Source: Chelydra serpentina
Lineage: Eukaryota; Chordata; Testudines; Chelydridae
DNA length: 64,000 bases
Direction: 5' to 3'
Assembly (NCBI GenBank): GCA_037349315.1
Contig: JBAIAC010000040.1
Span: 14,960,001 to 15,024,000, forward strand
Part shown: in pieces, positions 1 through 12,100 of the stretch
How the letters are laid out: every line of letters begins with the position of its first letter
Numbering within the stretch: the stretch's first letter is position 1
Made by a program: the position numbers and the translations under genes
Notes under the pieces: generated by a model
What the model saw: the letters and a program-made list of their open reading frames with translations, nothing else
The model's database searches: none
Told to the model about the DNA's origin: nothing

Positions 1-429
1 TGCCATCCCCAGAAACTCCTGGATATGAAAGTCAAACAGAAATTCTCTCTGGTTTTGATATTACCAGTTGTTTTTTTGCAGCTGAAATGTAATAGTTGAT
101 GAGCAGAATTCCACTCACTGTTCTACAACTGTTTGTTTCTGCAGTGCTAATGGGATTAAATTAGTAAAAACTTTAGTAAATGGTATTCTGAAATAGTCTT
201 GAAAATTTACCAGCCTGAGCAAAAAGCCCAGCTGCCCATCCTTTACTGAGTTGTTGACAATGATAAATCTAATGATACCTTACTTACCCTGGGAAAGTAG
301 ATTTTTAAAAAGCTGTGGTAAAGTAAGCCTACTGGAGCAAATATCTTAAAGGGACACTATCAAGTGGAAATAAAATTACACTTTTCTGAAAGCTTTGTAC
401 CTTACAACTTATTTATAACTCTTAAAAAT
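1..429. other. AT-rich noncoding flank
   Basis: Downstream (3') side of MORN3. I see no conserved ORF, exon or recognisable repeat in this stretch. Confidence 0.5.
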
Positions 430-562
430 TAAGACATCCCATGATGTGGACAGTAGCCCACGAAAGCTTATGCTGAAATAAATTTGTTAGTCTCTAAGAT
501 GCCACAAGTACTCCTGTTCTTTTTGCTGACACAGACTAACACAGCTGCTACTCTGAAACCTT
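430..562 (-). mobile_element. Turtle tRNA-derived SINE, 5'-end at right
   Basis: Contains cccacgaaagcttatgctg, aataaatttgttagtct and ends ctgacacagactaacacagc...ctactctgaaac, the reverse complement of the SINE Pol III head. Same family as at 35705 and 55940. Confidence 0.8.
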
Positions 563-879
563 AAAAATTGCTATAGATGAAAGAGGATAGAAAATAAATA
601 ATTAAATAAAATTATTTTTTTCCAGGAATGTGTGTAGAAGGGGGTCACTTTAATTGTTTCTCCTGGATAGGTCACTTTCCCCTATTGTGTGAGTCTTTCA
701 CAAAGCAACAGCAGAGGAACACTTAAAAATAGAAAATGTGGGTTTGTAAAAGTACAAGGTAAACAGGGGACCTTATAAATTTTTTTAACTGTTTGCATTC
801 CTGTTAAATGAGAGCTCTAGCTAGTCATTTTTCTGACCATATCAGAACTTTAAACCTTTAGACACAGCTCATGTATGTA

Positions 880-1015
880 TGTTCCCCATTTTTCAGCTGG
901 GGAAATGGTCACAAAAGATGTGCCTTGTGCAAGATCACATATTAACTGCATGGCAGAGACACAAATAAAGACCAGAACTCATGATATCAAGTCTGTTCTC
1001 TAAACAGTAGAGTGC
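880..1015 (-). repeat. MIR SINE relic
   Basis: Reads ccccatttttcagctgggg, then gcaagatcacatattaactgc...ggcagagac, the reverse complement of the MIR core (memory-based match, clearly degenerate). Confidence 0.65.
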
Positions 1016-1069
1016 ACTCAATTTTATTTTGATCCCCTGTTTATACTAATGGTATTAAGCATTTACTTT

Positions 1070-1134
1070 AAACAGTTTAAACACCAGATACTGTATGTTA
1101 CTGTATGTTAAACAGTTTAAACACCAGATACTGT
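1070..1134. repeat. Short tandem duplication, 40-bp period
   Basis: The 25-base string at 1070-1094 recurs exactly at 1110-1134, with tgtatgtt repeated in the 15-base gap. It abuts the GC-rich element on its right. Confidence 0.8.
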
Positions 1135-1376
1135 TGGGCAATTGCCCAAGCCCAATGCCACAGGGGGCCCGGTGAAGCTAGGTTGCTTAGGCTTCAGTTT
1201 CAGCACCAGGTAGCAGGGCATCGGGCCCTGTGCTTCAGCCCCATGCAGTGGGGCTTCAGCTTGCTGTTCTGGGCCCCAGCAAGTCTAATGCCAGCCCTGC
1301 TTGATGGTCCCCATGAAACCTGCTTGTGGCCCCCCCAAGAGGCCCCAGACGCCTGGTTGAGAACCATTACTCTAGG
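1129..1376. mobile_element. GC-rich nonautonomous DNA transposon (hAT-like end)
   Basis: Abrupt GC-rich block beginning gggcaattgcccaagccc and ending ctggttgagaaccatt, a common hAT terminal sequence. No matching 8-bp TSD could be read, so the left side may be truncated. Confidence 0.5.
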
Positions 1377-1475
1377 GTTAAGTGACTTACTGAAGTCTAG
1401 AGAGAGAGAGAGGTGGTGGTAGAGCTAGGCTTAGAATTTGCCTTCTATTTACCAGATATGCGTTTTGATCACACA
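1377..1475 (-). repeat. MIR-like relic
   Basis: Contains ttaagtgacttactgaagtc and ggtagagctaggcttag, resembling the reverse MIR core (gttaagtgacttgcc...). Degenerate, with a GA run inserted. Confidence 0.45.
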
Positions 1476-1489
1476 CAGTGGTTCTCAGG

Positions 1490-2769
1490 CCTACTTGATG
1501 ACATTTAGCTAAAGCACCAGCTGTTAAGTACAGTAGTGGCTTCTACTAAGACCATACATAGTTACTGAGAGGACTGGGTATTTCAAAACATGTTTTTGAA
1601 AATTCATTTTAGGTTACTATGGAGTATGTAACCAGCTTCCCGACATCTCCCCTATGCAGGCACAAAAGGCTGTGAGACTAATGGAAACACTGATATTCCT
1701 CTGTGCAGGGAGGGCATGCCATGGGGATGCTGGGCAAGGGCATTATACTCCTTTCCTCAGCACCTCACAGAGCTGTCCTCTGCAGAAGCTTACTCTCTGC
1801 AAGTGAGGGTGGTAGTGTGACCAACCCAACTAAACCAGAATCTTGTGGCCAAAAAACTTGGGGGAATATGGAGGGCTGTGGCTGCTACTAGAGCCTGTGG
1901 GTGATAGGTGTGGGAAGAATTCTCTTCTCCTGGGCAGCCCCTACATATCTAGTTCACCTACCAAAAGCCAATTCATCTGGGCTTTGATGGGAGAAATCCT
2001 CTTCAGCTGTGACAGGATATCATAATAGATGGCTGTTGCCTCCCTTTCAAGCCTAGTTAGAAAATACTTCTGTAGCATTATAAGGAATTTCTTGTATGAA
2101 ACCTGCAGCCTTTTGGATCAAGACTAGAAGTCACTTTGGGAAGAAATCGTCTCCCCATAACTAAATAAACATTACTGTAAACCTGGCACTTATGGGTAGT
2201 GTTTTGGGAATGGCTGTTTTGCTGAAAAATGACCTCTTTGTAACACACTCCAGTATGGCAGTCCTGTGTCTGGCTGCAAACCAGCTTCCCATCTCACATT
2301 TTCATTTAATTATTCTTAGTTCCAATAAAGCTACCCCTATGTACAGAAATGTGTAAACTAAATTAATACTCTTGGGATGTCTAGAAGGCAAGGTCAAGCA
2401 AGCCCATATAAAAACCCTAATTGCAGCCACCAGCAGAATGCACCTCTTTCTGCAATACCAGGCTGACATCTATGCCAGCACGTAACTCCATTGACACATC
2501 TGTACTAGTCTGTTTTTAATTTAACAGTAGCACTAGCATTACATTGAGTTAATGCTATGGTTTGAAGAAAATAAAAATATAGACCTTCCAGAATGACTTT
2601 AATTCAGAGGGCCGTGACTTTAATTCTTGTGATTGGAACATTAAAGCATGAATAGAGTGTGCTTGGCTTTGAGTCCACTTGACCATGGCCATCTGGTATT
2701 AAAACAGCCTGGAAATTGGTTTACAATCAGACATAGGTTTTCTAAAATATAGTGTCAAAAGAGGTCAAC
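1490..2769. other. Noncoding sequence downstream of MORN3
   Basis: No supported gene. Two overlapping frames of about 60 codons near 1700-2025 show no conservation signs. No recognisable repeat was assigned. Confidence 0.5.
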
Positions 2770-3061
2770 ACCTACTTTTAATTTATTCATGGGCAGAATT
2801 ATTTCCTCCTACAAGGCCTCTTCAGCTTCCAAACTCCTGAGTAAAATGGATCCTGTCCAAACAGAAATACAGAATGAAGTGTACATTGTGGCAGTTTTGA
2901 GGAACTAATTAATTTCTTGAGAACCAAGTGGGTTTTGATGCTGCTTCTCTGCTTTACAAAACACACAGTCTCGTATACCATGGATCTAGAAAGGTGATTC
3001 AAATAAAGAAGTAACAATGAGTCTTGTGTTGTTTTCTCATATCTTTATCAGCAGCCTGTTC
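2770..3061 (-). other. MORN3: Likely MORN3 3' untranslated region
   Basis: Sequence just past the stop codon. The first AATAAA on the minus strand lies at 2782-2787 (tttatt on the plus strand), about 275 bases past the stop, a plausible poly(A) signal. The exact 3' end cannot be read from sequence. Confidence 0.4.
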
Positions 3062-3130
3062 TCATTCTTGGCCGTCGTCCAGCATTGCCTGGGCCTCTTC
3101 TAAAACATCATCTGGATTGGCCAGTTCAAT
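3062..3130 (-). CDS. MORN3: MORN3 last coding exon with stop
   Basis: 69 bases, residues 217-238, acidic tail ending in DDGQE and TGA at 3064-3062. The acceptor is atttag. Human MORN3 ends with a similar 'D-P-D-x-V-L-x-E-A' tail. Confidence 0.9.
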   Translation of the reverse strand: MELANPDDVLEEAQAMLDDGQE

Positions 3131-6100
3131 CTAAATTAAAAACACAAATATTTTAAGCAATGTAATTAAAGAAGCTCAGGATCTGTAAACACCGATTATT
3201 CAAGAGCTGCTGTAGAATCTCCCTCTTAACTGGACTTTAATTTATCCTGCAGGCTTTCACTAAATACTTTAAAACACTTTCTACACTTTCCTCATTTTAT
3301 GATGACAGCAACTGCCTATCTATTCTTCTTCGAGTGATTTCTCATATCGATTCCAATTAGGTGTGCGCGCGCCACGTGCCTGGCCATTGGAAAGTTTTCT
3401 CCTAGCAGCATCCGTCAGGTTGGCTGTGGAGTCCCCTGGAGTGGTGTCTCCATGGCACTCAACATATGACCCTGCCGACCCTGCGCCTTCTGAGTTCCTT
3501 CTTACCGCCCATGACGGTCGTTGGAACTGTGGGGTCTTGCTTAGCAAGTTCTCCACATTTCCCTAGCTTGATTCTGATAGCTCCAGCATGGCCTCGCCAG
3601 CATTGGTACACCACGCTGCCGGAGCTGTTGGTGGACATACCGGTCACGTTGCCTCTCCTCGACCTTCTCACTCAGGACCACAGTCACCTCTGTCATCCCG
3701 ACCTACGTTCCCTCCACCTCAAGGCCTGGAAGCTCATGGCTGAACCCCATGGAGCTTCTGTGTTTGGACCAAGTAAGACAGGTCCTGCTGGGCAGCAGGA
3801 AGCCTTCCACTAGAGCCACATATCTGGCGAAGTGGAAAATATTTTTGTGTTGGTGTGACCAGCGCTGCACACACCCTCTCCAGGTGCCGGTACCCCTCAT
3901 TTTGGAGTACCTCCTACACCTGAAACAGTAAGGCCTGGCAGCGTCCTCCGTAAGTGTTCACCTCACTGCCATCTTGGCTTTCCACTCGGGCACATCTGGC
4001 TGCTCTGTCTTCGCCAACCCTATGGTCGGTCGCTTTCTCAAAGGCTTAGACCATCTATACCCTCAGGTCCGTCAGTCTATCCCTGCCTGGGATCTTAACC
4101 TGGTCCTTTTGAGGCTCATAGGGGCCCCGTTCGAACCGCTGGCCACATACTCCCTCCTGTATCTTTCCTGGAAGACAGCTTTCCTGGTCGCCATTACGTC
4201 TGTGAGACACATCTCCGAGCTGAAGGCCCTCACCTCGGAACCGCCTTCCACGGCCTTCCACAGGGATAAGGTGTAACTCAGACCGCACCCGGCCTTCCTC
4301 CCCAAGGCGGTGTCGAACTTTCACACCAGCCAGGACATTTTCCTGCCCGTCTTTTACCCAAAACCTCATGTTGGTCCCCGGTAACACCAGCTACATTCCC
4401 TCGATGTCTGCAGAGCCCTGGCTTTCTACATCAAACGCACTAAGCCGTTCAGAAGATCAACCCAGCTATTCTTAGTGGTAGCGGACCGGATGAAAGGCCT
4501 GGTCTCCTCTCAGACAATATCCTCCTGGATCACCTCCTGCATCCACACTTGCTATGAGCTGGCCGGGGTGCCGACCTCAGTTGTTACCACATATTCCACT
4601 AGGGCCCAGGCCTCATTAGCGGCGTTCCTGGTCCAGGTGCCTATCCAAGAAGTATGCAAGGCAGCGACTTGGTCCTCAGTGCATACCTTTGCATCGCACT
4701 ACGCCATCGTCCAGCACGCCAGAGATGACGCGGCCTTCGGTAGAGTGGTGCTACAATCTGCACTCCTTCATGCCAACCCCACCGCCTAGGTAAGGCTTGG
4801 GAGTCACCTAATTGGAATCAATATGAACAAGCACACGAAGAAGAAAAAATGGTTACTCACCTTTTGTAACTGTTGTTCTTTGAGATGTGTTGCTCACATC
4901 CATTCCAAACCCACTCCCCTTCCCCGCTGTCGGAGTAGCCAGCAAGAAGGAACTGAGGGGGCGCCGGGTTGGCAGGTTTATATATTGAGCACCATGGAGG
5001 CGCCACTCCATGTTTTCCTTAACCTCCGAGGATGGGACAAGAAGAAATGGGCTTAAATTGCAGCTAGGGTGGTTTAGGTTGCACATTAGGAAAAACTTCC
5101 TGTCAGGGTGGTTAAGCACTGAAATAAATTTCCCAGGGAGGTTGTTGGAGCTCTTTAAGAGAAAGTTAGACAAACACCTGTCAGGGATGATCTAGAAATA
5201 CTTAGTCCTATCATGAGTTCAGGAGACTGAACTAGATGACCTCTCGAGGTCCCTTCCAGTCCTATGATTCTGTAAATCCCTTGACGCAAAAGGAATATCC
5301 CTGAGCTTTGCTTCATTTGCTGCTTTTTTACCTAGCTGACTCAGAAGGCTAGGGATGCCTACCTAAAGTTATTTCTTTAGGAGCACTTAATGAAACCCTC
5401 CTCAGACATGGAGAAGAAGGCTGTAGCTAAGGCTCAGTCCTGCCTCCATGCCCCTCTTAGCTAGTACCCCAGTTGAGCCAGGATCCACCCTGAGCTCCAG
5501 AGCTGAGATCTCTGAGACCCCAGTTGTTAATTCTGATCCACTTGTCAAATTCTTCAAAAAGGGGTAGGAAGAAGCATTGCTCCAGAGACAAGGCTTCCCT
5601 CTCCAGGACTCTCAGAACTGAGACAAGAGTTGACATGTCTTCAACTAGTCTCAAGCGTAGAGTATTCACCACTGAGTTGCATAGAAGCATCATAGAAGAG
5701 GCTTGTCTTAAACCCTGAAGATTTAGCTTTCTTCCATAACAGCTTGAGTCCCAGTACCAGGGAGCCTACTAATTACCTATGGAAAAAAAGGTAACAAAAA
5801 TAGTAAAAAAAAAAAAAAAAAAAGTTAAAAAAAAAAAAAAGGCAACAGGCAAACTAAAAGTTAAGTAGGCTTTTGTCTCACTGCTGCAGGTGGTAACAAT
5901 TGGGCTCACTTCATCATTTATACCTTGGTAGGGGGACACAAGGACATCTAGGGCACAGGTGGGTCCCAAAAGACATCACTAGCCAAAGGAATCCAATCTT
6001 ACATGCAATGAGGTTCATACACACCAAGAGTGAGGAACCCATGTGGACACAATCACTCAAAGAAGAAAGAAATGCTACTTAGGTGAATGGCTTAAAATCT

Positions 6101-9100
6101 AATGGTGACAGCTGTAACTTGTGCTGACTATGAAAACCCCAAAGGTTAAATTTCCAAACAGAGTTACCTTGGGTATTGGATACTGTGTAGGAGTAGGAGC
6201 TTCTTCTCGTCCAAAGTCAATCATAGTTCCACACTTCGGAATATCTGCTACCCAGAAACCTTCAAACAACTGGCCTTTAGTCAGGTAGAAAAACTTTCCT
6301 AGGCCGTGTTTCTTTCCATCTTTCCATGTTCCTTCATACCGATTTTCACTTGCTGTAATGGTTCAAATAAAGATGTGGACAGACAATGAAAGGGTGCACA
6401 TTTTCATTAGGTGACTAGAAATTAAACAAATCAACAAAACATGGATAAGCCAACATATACATAAAACTTCTGCTTGGCTCCATCCATCAGGGGAAATCTA
6501 ATGGAGCAAAAATGTAGACAAATACTTATTTTAAGTGTTGCATTGATTCACTTTACTGTGTTCACATGCATGTTGTATTCACTTTCCACAAATATTCTAA
6601 GTAAACACATTTAGTGCCGAGGAATAGCACATTTTAAACAAATGTTGCAGAAAAGTTAGGGAATATAAATTCAGATCTATAATCACAACTATTCACATTG
6701 GAATCCTGGCTCTAAGAATTCTGCTTATGCAGTCAGGAAACAGGAAGATATTGGGTGACCTTTGTGTCTAATCAAAATAATCTGAATTTCAAATACTTGC
6801 AGTTAATTTCTTGTGAATGACCCACCATTTAAGAATATTCACAGAAAATTGTGATTTGTTCATGGACATTTCATGCACAGAAAAATACATTTGTTAGATA
6901 AATTACATGTACAAATTATTTGCTCAGCTCTACTGTACCTCCTACAATTTTTCTGCATACAGAAGTAAGACTTTTTTACCCAGAATTTTAAACTCTATAT
7001 TGTTTAAAACTCAGACCATGATGGACAGGAAAGAGTGCTGCCACCTACATGCAATACAGAGCTGCAAGGAAATGAGAGAGCCTTCACAGAGGTGGCATTA
7101 GATCTGTGATTATGGCAGTCACCTAGGACTTCAGCTCTGAGGGATGCTAGAATATTACCGGGGTCGTCACCATGATCATTTCGTAACAGGCCACTCTTGA
7201 GCCTCTCTTTCCCAGCTGCAGTGTTTCTGGCCACAACAACCCCCCACCCTCCTCCAAAATAGTGTTCATTTCTGTCTACATTACTTATAACATTGGTTGG
7301 GAGCACCTGGGGTCCAGGAGAACCCCGGCATCCTTTCCATTGGTGGTGATGGTGACACTTTTGGGCTAACACTGCAGAGAACATTAGGGTATTTGGGAAT
7401 TGTCAGCACTTGGTAAAGGCAACAGAACAGAAAGTGGAACACCCTTTTGAAGGTGGATATTACACAGATAGGTTAGGTTGGGTTTGTAGAAGAGAGCCAG
7501 GGACAATGAGGATGCCACATTTAATGAAGTTTCATCCAGCATTTAGTGGGCCAGAAGGTCCACTCAGGCTCTGATCCTTTCTGTCCTCTTGTCCCAGCAG
7601 CTTGGAGACCCAGCAAGTCATGAGGCTGGCCCTGCCAGCCCCATTCTATCAAACACTCAGGATAAATTGGAATAAGGGATGTCCTATCTGTACTCTTTTC
7701 ATGGCAGTTGAAACACTATTGTTCATAGCCTTGGTCTATGTACATTTGCTATGGTCTGGTTTAAAACCTTCCTGTAATGGACTATAACTGAGCCAGTAAA
7801 TCAATGTGATTCCCTAGTCTAAGATCATCCTCTCCAGGCATTCTGCCAGTATAAGCAATTTAATCTTGGGTTGCAGCTCATCATGACCTCCATTGAAGAA
7901 TTGCTTTTCTTTCCCCATTGCAAAGCTTTCAGCACGTGGGCATGTTTCCAGAGACTGAGCTGAATATATTAAGCTTGTGAGCATCAAATAATTGTGCTGG
8001 CTAATTTTAACCAAAAGGAATCCAGCTTACAATCAGTTCCAGGCTGTGACAGAAGTAGCTCGGCTCTGAAACAGAGAGAAGACAGCAGCCAATGGCTCAG
8101 CCTTGATAGGCTGGGAGCATGTGTAATTGCATAGGCAAATTAATGATACAAAGGTAAGGGAGGTGTCATTTGATTTGCAAAAATCTACAAAATCATAATT
8201 TCAATGGTGTTACCCTCTGCGGTATCACAGGGGGACATGCTGCTCCCTGGCTCCCAGCTCCACGTCCTCCAGTTTGTAGAAATTTTGACAATACTGTGTC
8301 AGAAATGGGTCAAATTGGGTATAATTCTAAAGCCCTTTCTCTCACAAACGCAATGGTACCAAACATGACAAACATGAGAATAATAATGTAGCTATGAATA
8401 TTAGAGAAAATGTTTAAAAATCAACCTTGTGAACTATAACATATATAGGCATGTCAAACCTGAAGCCTTCACATAGTTAAAAAATTGTGGCCCTCAATTA
8501 ACAGTACTGTGTTATCAATTAATGCTCAGAACATGATGCCTGGTTAGATTTTTTAATGTTATGGATTACTATAAGTGGAAGGAGTGCTTCAAGTTGAGTT
8601 CCCATCATCAGCAAAAGGGAGTGGGTCAGTGGTGTTGATTATAGGCTTTGTTGATTATGCCAAAAGAGTTGTAATGAGGCATTGTTTAAGATGTCAGCAT
8701 CCAGCCAGAAATTACTGGAATCCATCTGTAAATGGTATGTATACAGTTACATAATACGAGTTATATAACATAATTACAACCCCAAAGTAATTTATTACAA
8801 AATCCTTGTTTTTACTTTGGTCCTGATCATTTTTAGGCTTCAATGGGAGACAAAGAGTACTGACTAGTAACGGAGGCATTTAATTTATAAACTAGAGGAG
8901 GAGTGAGGCAGATGAGCTGTGTGACTTACATATGGAAAGTTGGTTGTTGGTGTTGATTTAACAAAGATGAACCGTTGGTCGAAGGTGAATTTACATGTAT
9001 AGCAAAGGTGATAGCTCTGGTGTGTATTCAAAGCATATTAAAGGTATTGCTTACACTTCCTAGCTGCTTTGCTTTATCAGTTTACTAGTATGGCATTCAC

Positions 9101-12100
9101 TTGGGGAAACAATTAGATGAAGACCCACATAACACTGGAGATAGTTCCTTCCTAAAATCTTCCTGAAACACAAAATCTTCTATTTGAGAAAGATTGGGAT
9201 TCTTCTCTTTAGATTACATTTGATCAAACTCCAACCAAACCAAAAGTCCAAAATTCTATTTTTATGATGAGACTCTCCCTGAAATTTCCAATTCATACAT
9301 ATTGTGTTCAATGTTATTTCTGGGTTAGTGTTGAGCCTCGAAGATCCCCTGTGTTTGTTGGGAACTCATCCCAATGAGCACAGGGCTTTGGAGAGGGACG
9401 GTGTTTAAAACCACCGATTAGCAATCAACAACAAACAAACAAAAAACAAGTTTTATCCTTTTAAAGAAAAGCAAAATAAACACAAAGTCAGAAAAAATAA
9501 ATACCGGAGAAACCAAATTTCTTGTCAGATGCACCAGTTAAAAAGTGTGTTTGGTAAAGCATTTGGTTTGATCACAGAGACATTTGTTCTTTACTCATAT
9601 AAGTAGTACATCCTCTAACCTGCCTCTCTGTCCATTCTGGCAATTTACTACCATAGTAAGCATAAGTTATGTGTGTGTTGGCTTGAGACACTAAGAGCTG
9701 TATAGGGGTAGCATTAGCTCACCATCTTCATGGAGCAAAGAGATAAAACAATGCCATCCAGCAGATGCTTTCCCCCACCCCGCCCCGGAATCCAAGACCA
9801 AGACTGAGGGGAAAAGGGTTTGGGGAGGAATCCACACCCCTAATAGGTCATACTTAGGGGTGGTGGAGGTATTAACTAGATATCAAGACAAAATGGGGTG
9901 CTGGAGGTCAAGATAAAGTTCCAGCAAATGTCTCAAGTGTAGAAGCTATTGGAACCTACTTAAGCGAAGCATTCCTTGGCCACTGTGTTGGTCTTCCAAC
10001 CATTGTCCTTCATAGATGGATCCATCCTTGTAGTACATTCTGCCCCAGCCACTTCTTTTCCCGCCACTCCATTCCCCTTCATAATATTCCATGTCCGAGT
10101 AAAACTTAATTCCATAGCCCTGAAATTAAAAGGTTACAGTTCTCATGTTCTCGTTTGAATATTTGTTCTCATGTTAACATTCTTTGCATTCAAAACAAGT
10201 AGTATATTTAATGCTTAGTGTCTGGACTCCTGGGTTCTGTTCTCTGATCTGCCACTAACTTGCTCATTATTATTTGTATACATTACTAATGGCATCCAGC
10301 CTCAGAAGCTATTCAAAACAGTGTAAATATGTTATATTTGTATAATAAAAGAGTAAAAGCACCAACCCATATGTGGAAGGCGAGACAGTCTCCAAAAGAA
10401 ATGCAGGTTTGGCCAAGTCTCATGCATTGTCTTTTTAAAATGCAGAAATCAAAGCAGGAAATAACCTAGTCCTCACTGTGAGGGCCTTTGGCCAATGCAG
10501 GATCAATCCCTATAACCTATGTTTCAAGGAAATAAAGGACAACAGTCAGGGACAAAGGATTTTTAAGGGATTCCACCTGACAATTCCTGCTACAAAATCT
10601 TACACAAGACAAAACCATAAATTGATATCATAGTGTATGATCAAATTGGGTCTTACTGGTATACAGACTCGGGCACCAAATAAGGGATGTCCTTTAAAAT
10701 GGGGATTCTATGGCCCCTCAAGACATATAGTACCTTTCCTAGTCTCAAGCAATGGACCACTGACTCTTGGGAGACTAAGGATCTCTACTAGATACTCAAG
10801 ATCCTTGGGAAAAGTCTCACTATCAGGACCTTTTCCATTTAATCTCTTTTTTCAGTTTTATATCCTCTCTCCATACCCCAATAGCCTTATGAATCTCTGC
10901 AGAGACCAAGATCCTATGTAGAATGCCAATTTGCAGATACACACATGGCTGCATAATTAATATTTTTGTCAAATAGCCACATAAATCCACAAAATGGTTC
11001 CTTCTTCTGCTCCTGAGCTTTTCTGCCCACCATTTTGTCCACCTTTTTTGTTCTGGGGTCCCATGGGAATGGGGTGTGTGTACAAGCTTCAGTGATATTC
11101 CTGTGCCTCTCCTGCACTGCTATACATAAAAGGATAGAGCAAACTAGACATCAGCAAGGCTAAGAGCAAACACTCATTTTCCTGGCTCTTCTCTCAGGGC
11201 TTGTCTATATGGGGAAACTTGGGGAAGTTAAGACTAACTAATCATGTGACATTAACATGCATTAAACCCCTCTGCGGACGCTCTCATTCCGAAGTGAAGT
11301 ATCTTTAGTTCACTTACTTTTCATCCCCTAAAATAAAGCAAACTAACTCCACTTTACATCTGAATGAGGAATGCCCACAAGTGTTTTAAATTAACTATTG
11401 ATGTGATGTTATCTTAACTTTCCTGACTGTCCCCATGTAGACAAGCCTTCAACTTTGAGGTGGGATGGGATCCTCCACTTAGCATCATCAATGCGAGAAA
11501 TGGAACAGTAAGTTTCTCCTCTCCTGCAGTTCAAGTTCCTTTATTTCCTTTGTGTTTTATTAATACTACATACAATCCAAAAATAACAAGGATAAAACAA
11601 CAACAAAAGCAGAAGCATTTCCACTATTAAGAAAGGAGACCATTAATTGGAGAAAACCAGACATTTTTTGAGAACCAGAATTTGACTGTTCCGTTTTAGC
11701 ACTCCCAATTAATAGCACATTATCTTGTAAACTGCCACATCAGAAGACACCTACAGTAACTACTATACAAGACTTTGAGGAGAAAAAAAACCCATCAAAG
11801 ACTGCAGCACAGAAACAGAAAACTCAGTTCCACTTTAGCTCAGAGCAGAGAATCTGCACTGTTCCCTGATTCTTTCCCCACCCTAAACAATCATAAACAC
11901 ATGAAATTCCTCTCCAAAGCTTTTGTGGTTCCTTTCTTTCTTTTTTTAAAAAATAATAATGAATGTAGCACTGTCAAAAGTTGTTGGCTTGACAGCCATG
12001 GAGAGGGAAGTATTCTGTTTATCCATACAACAGTCCAAGCTTCATCCATGCTGCCCCCTGCCATGTGTTTCAATCTTGTCACGAAGGGTCTACTTTTTGT

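Noticed and set aside
7004..7384. 126-codon minus-strand ORF with a His run
   Set aside because: Inside a MORN3 intron, no domain, no splice-site support.
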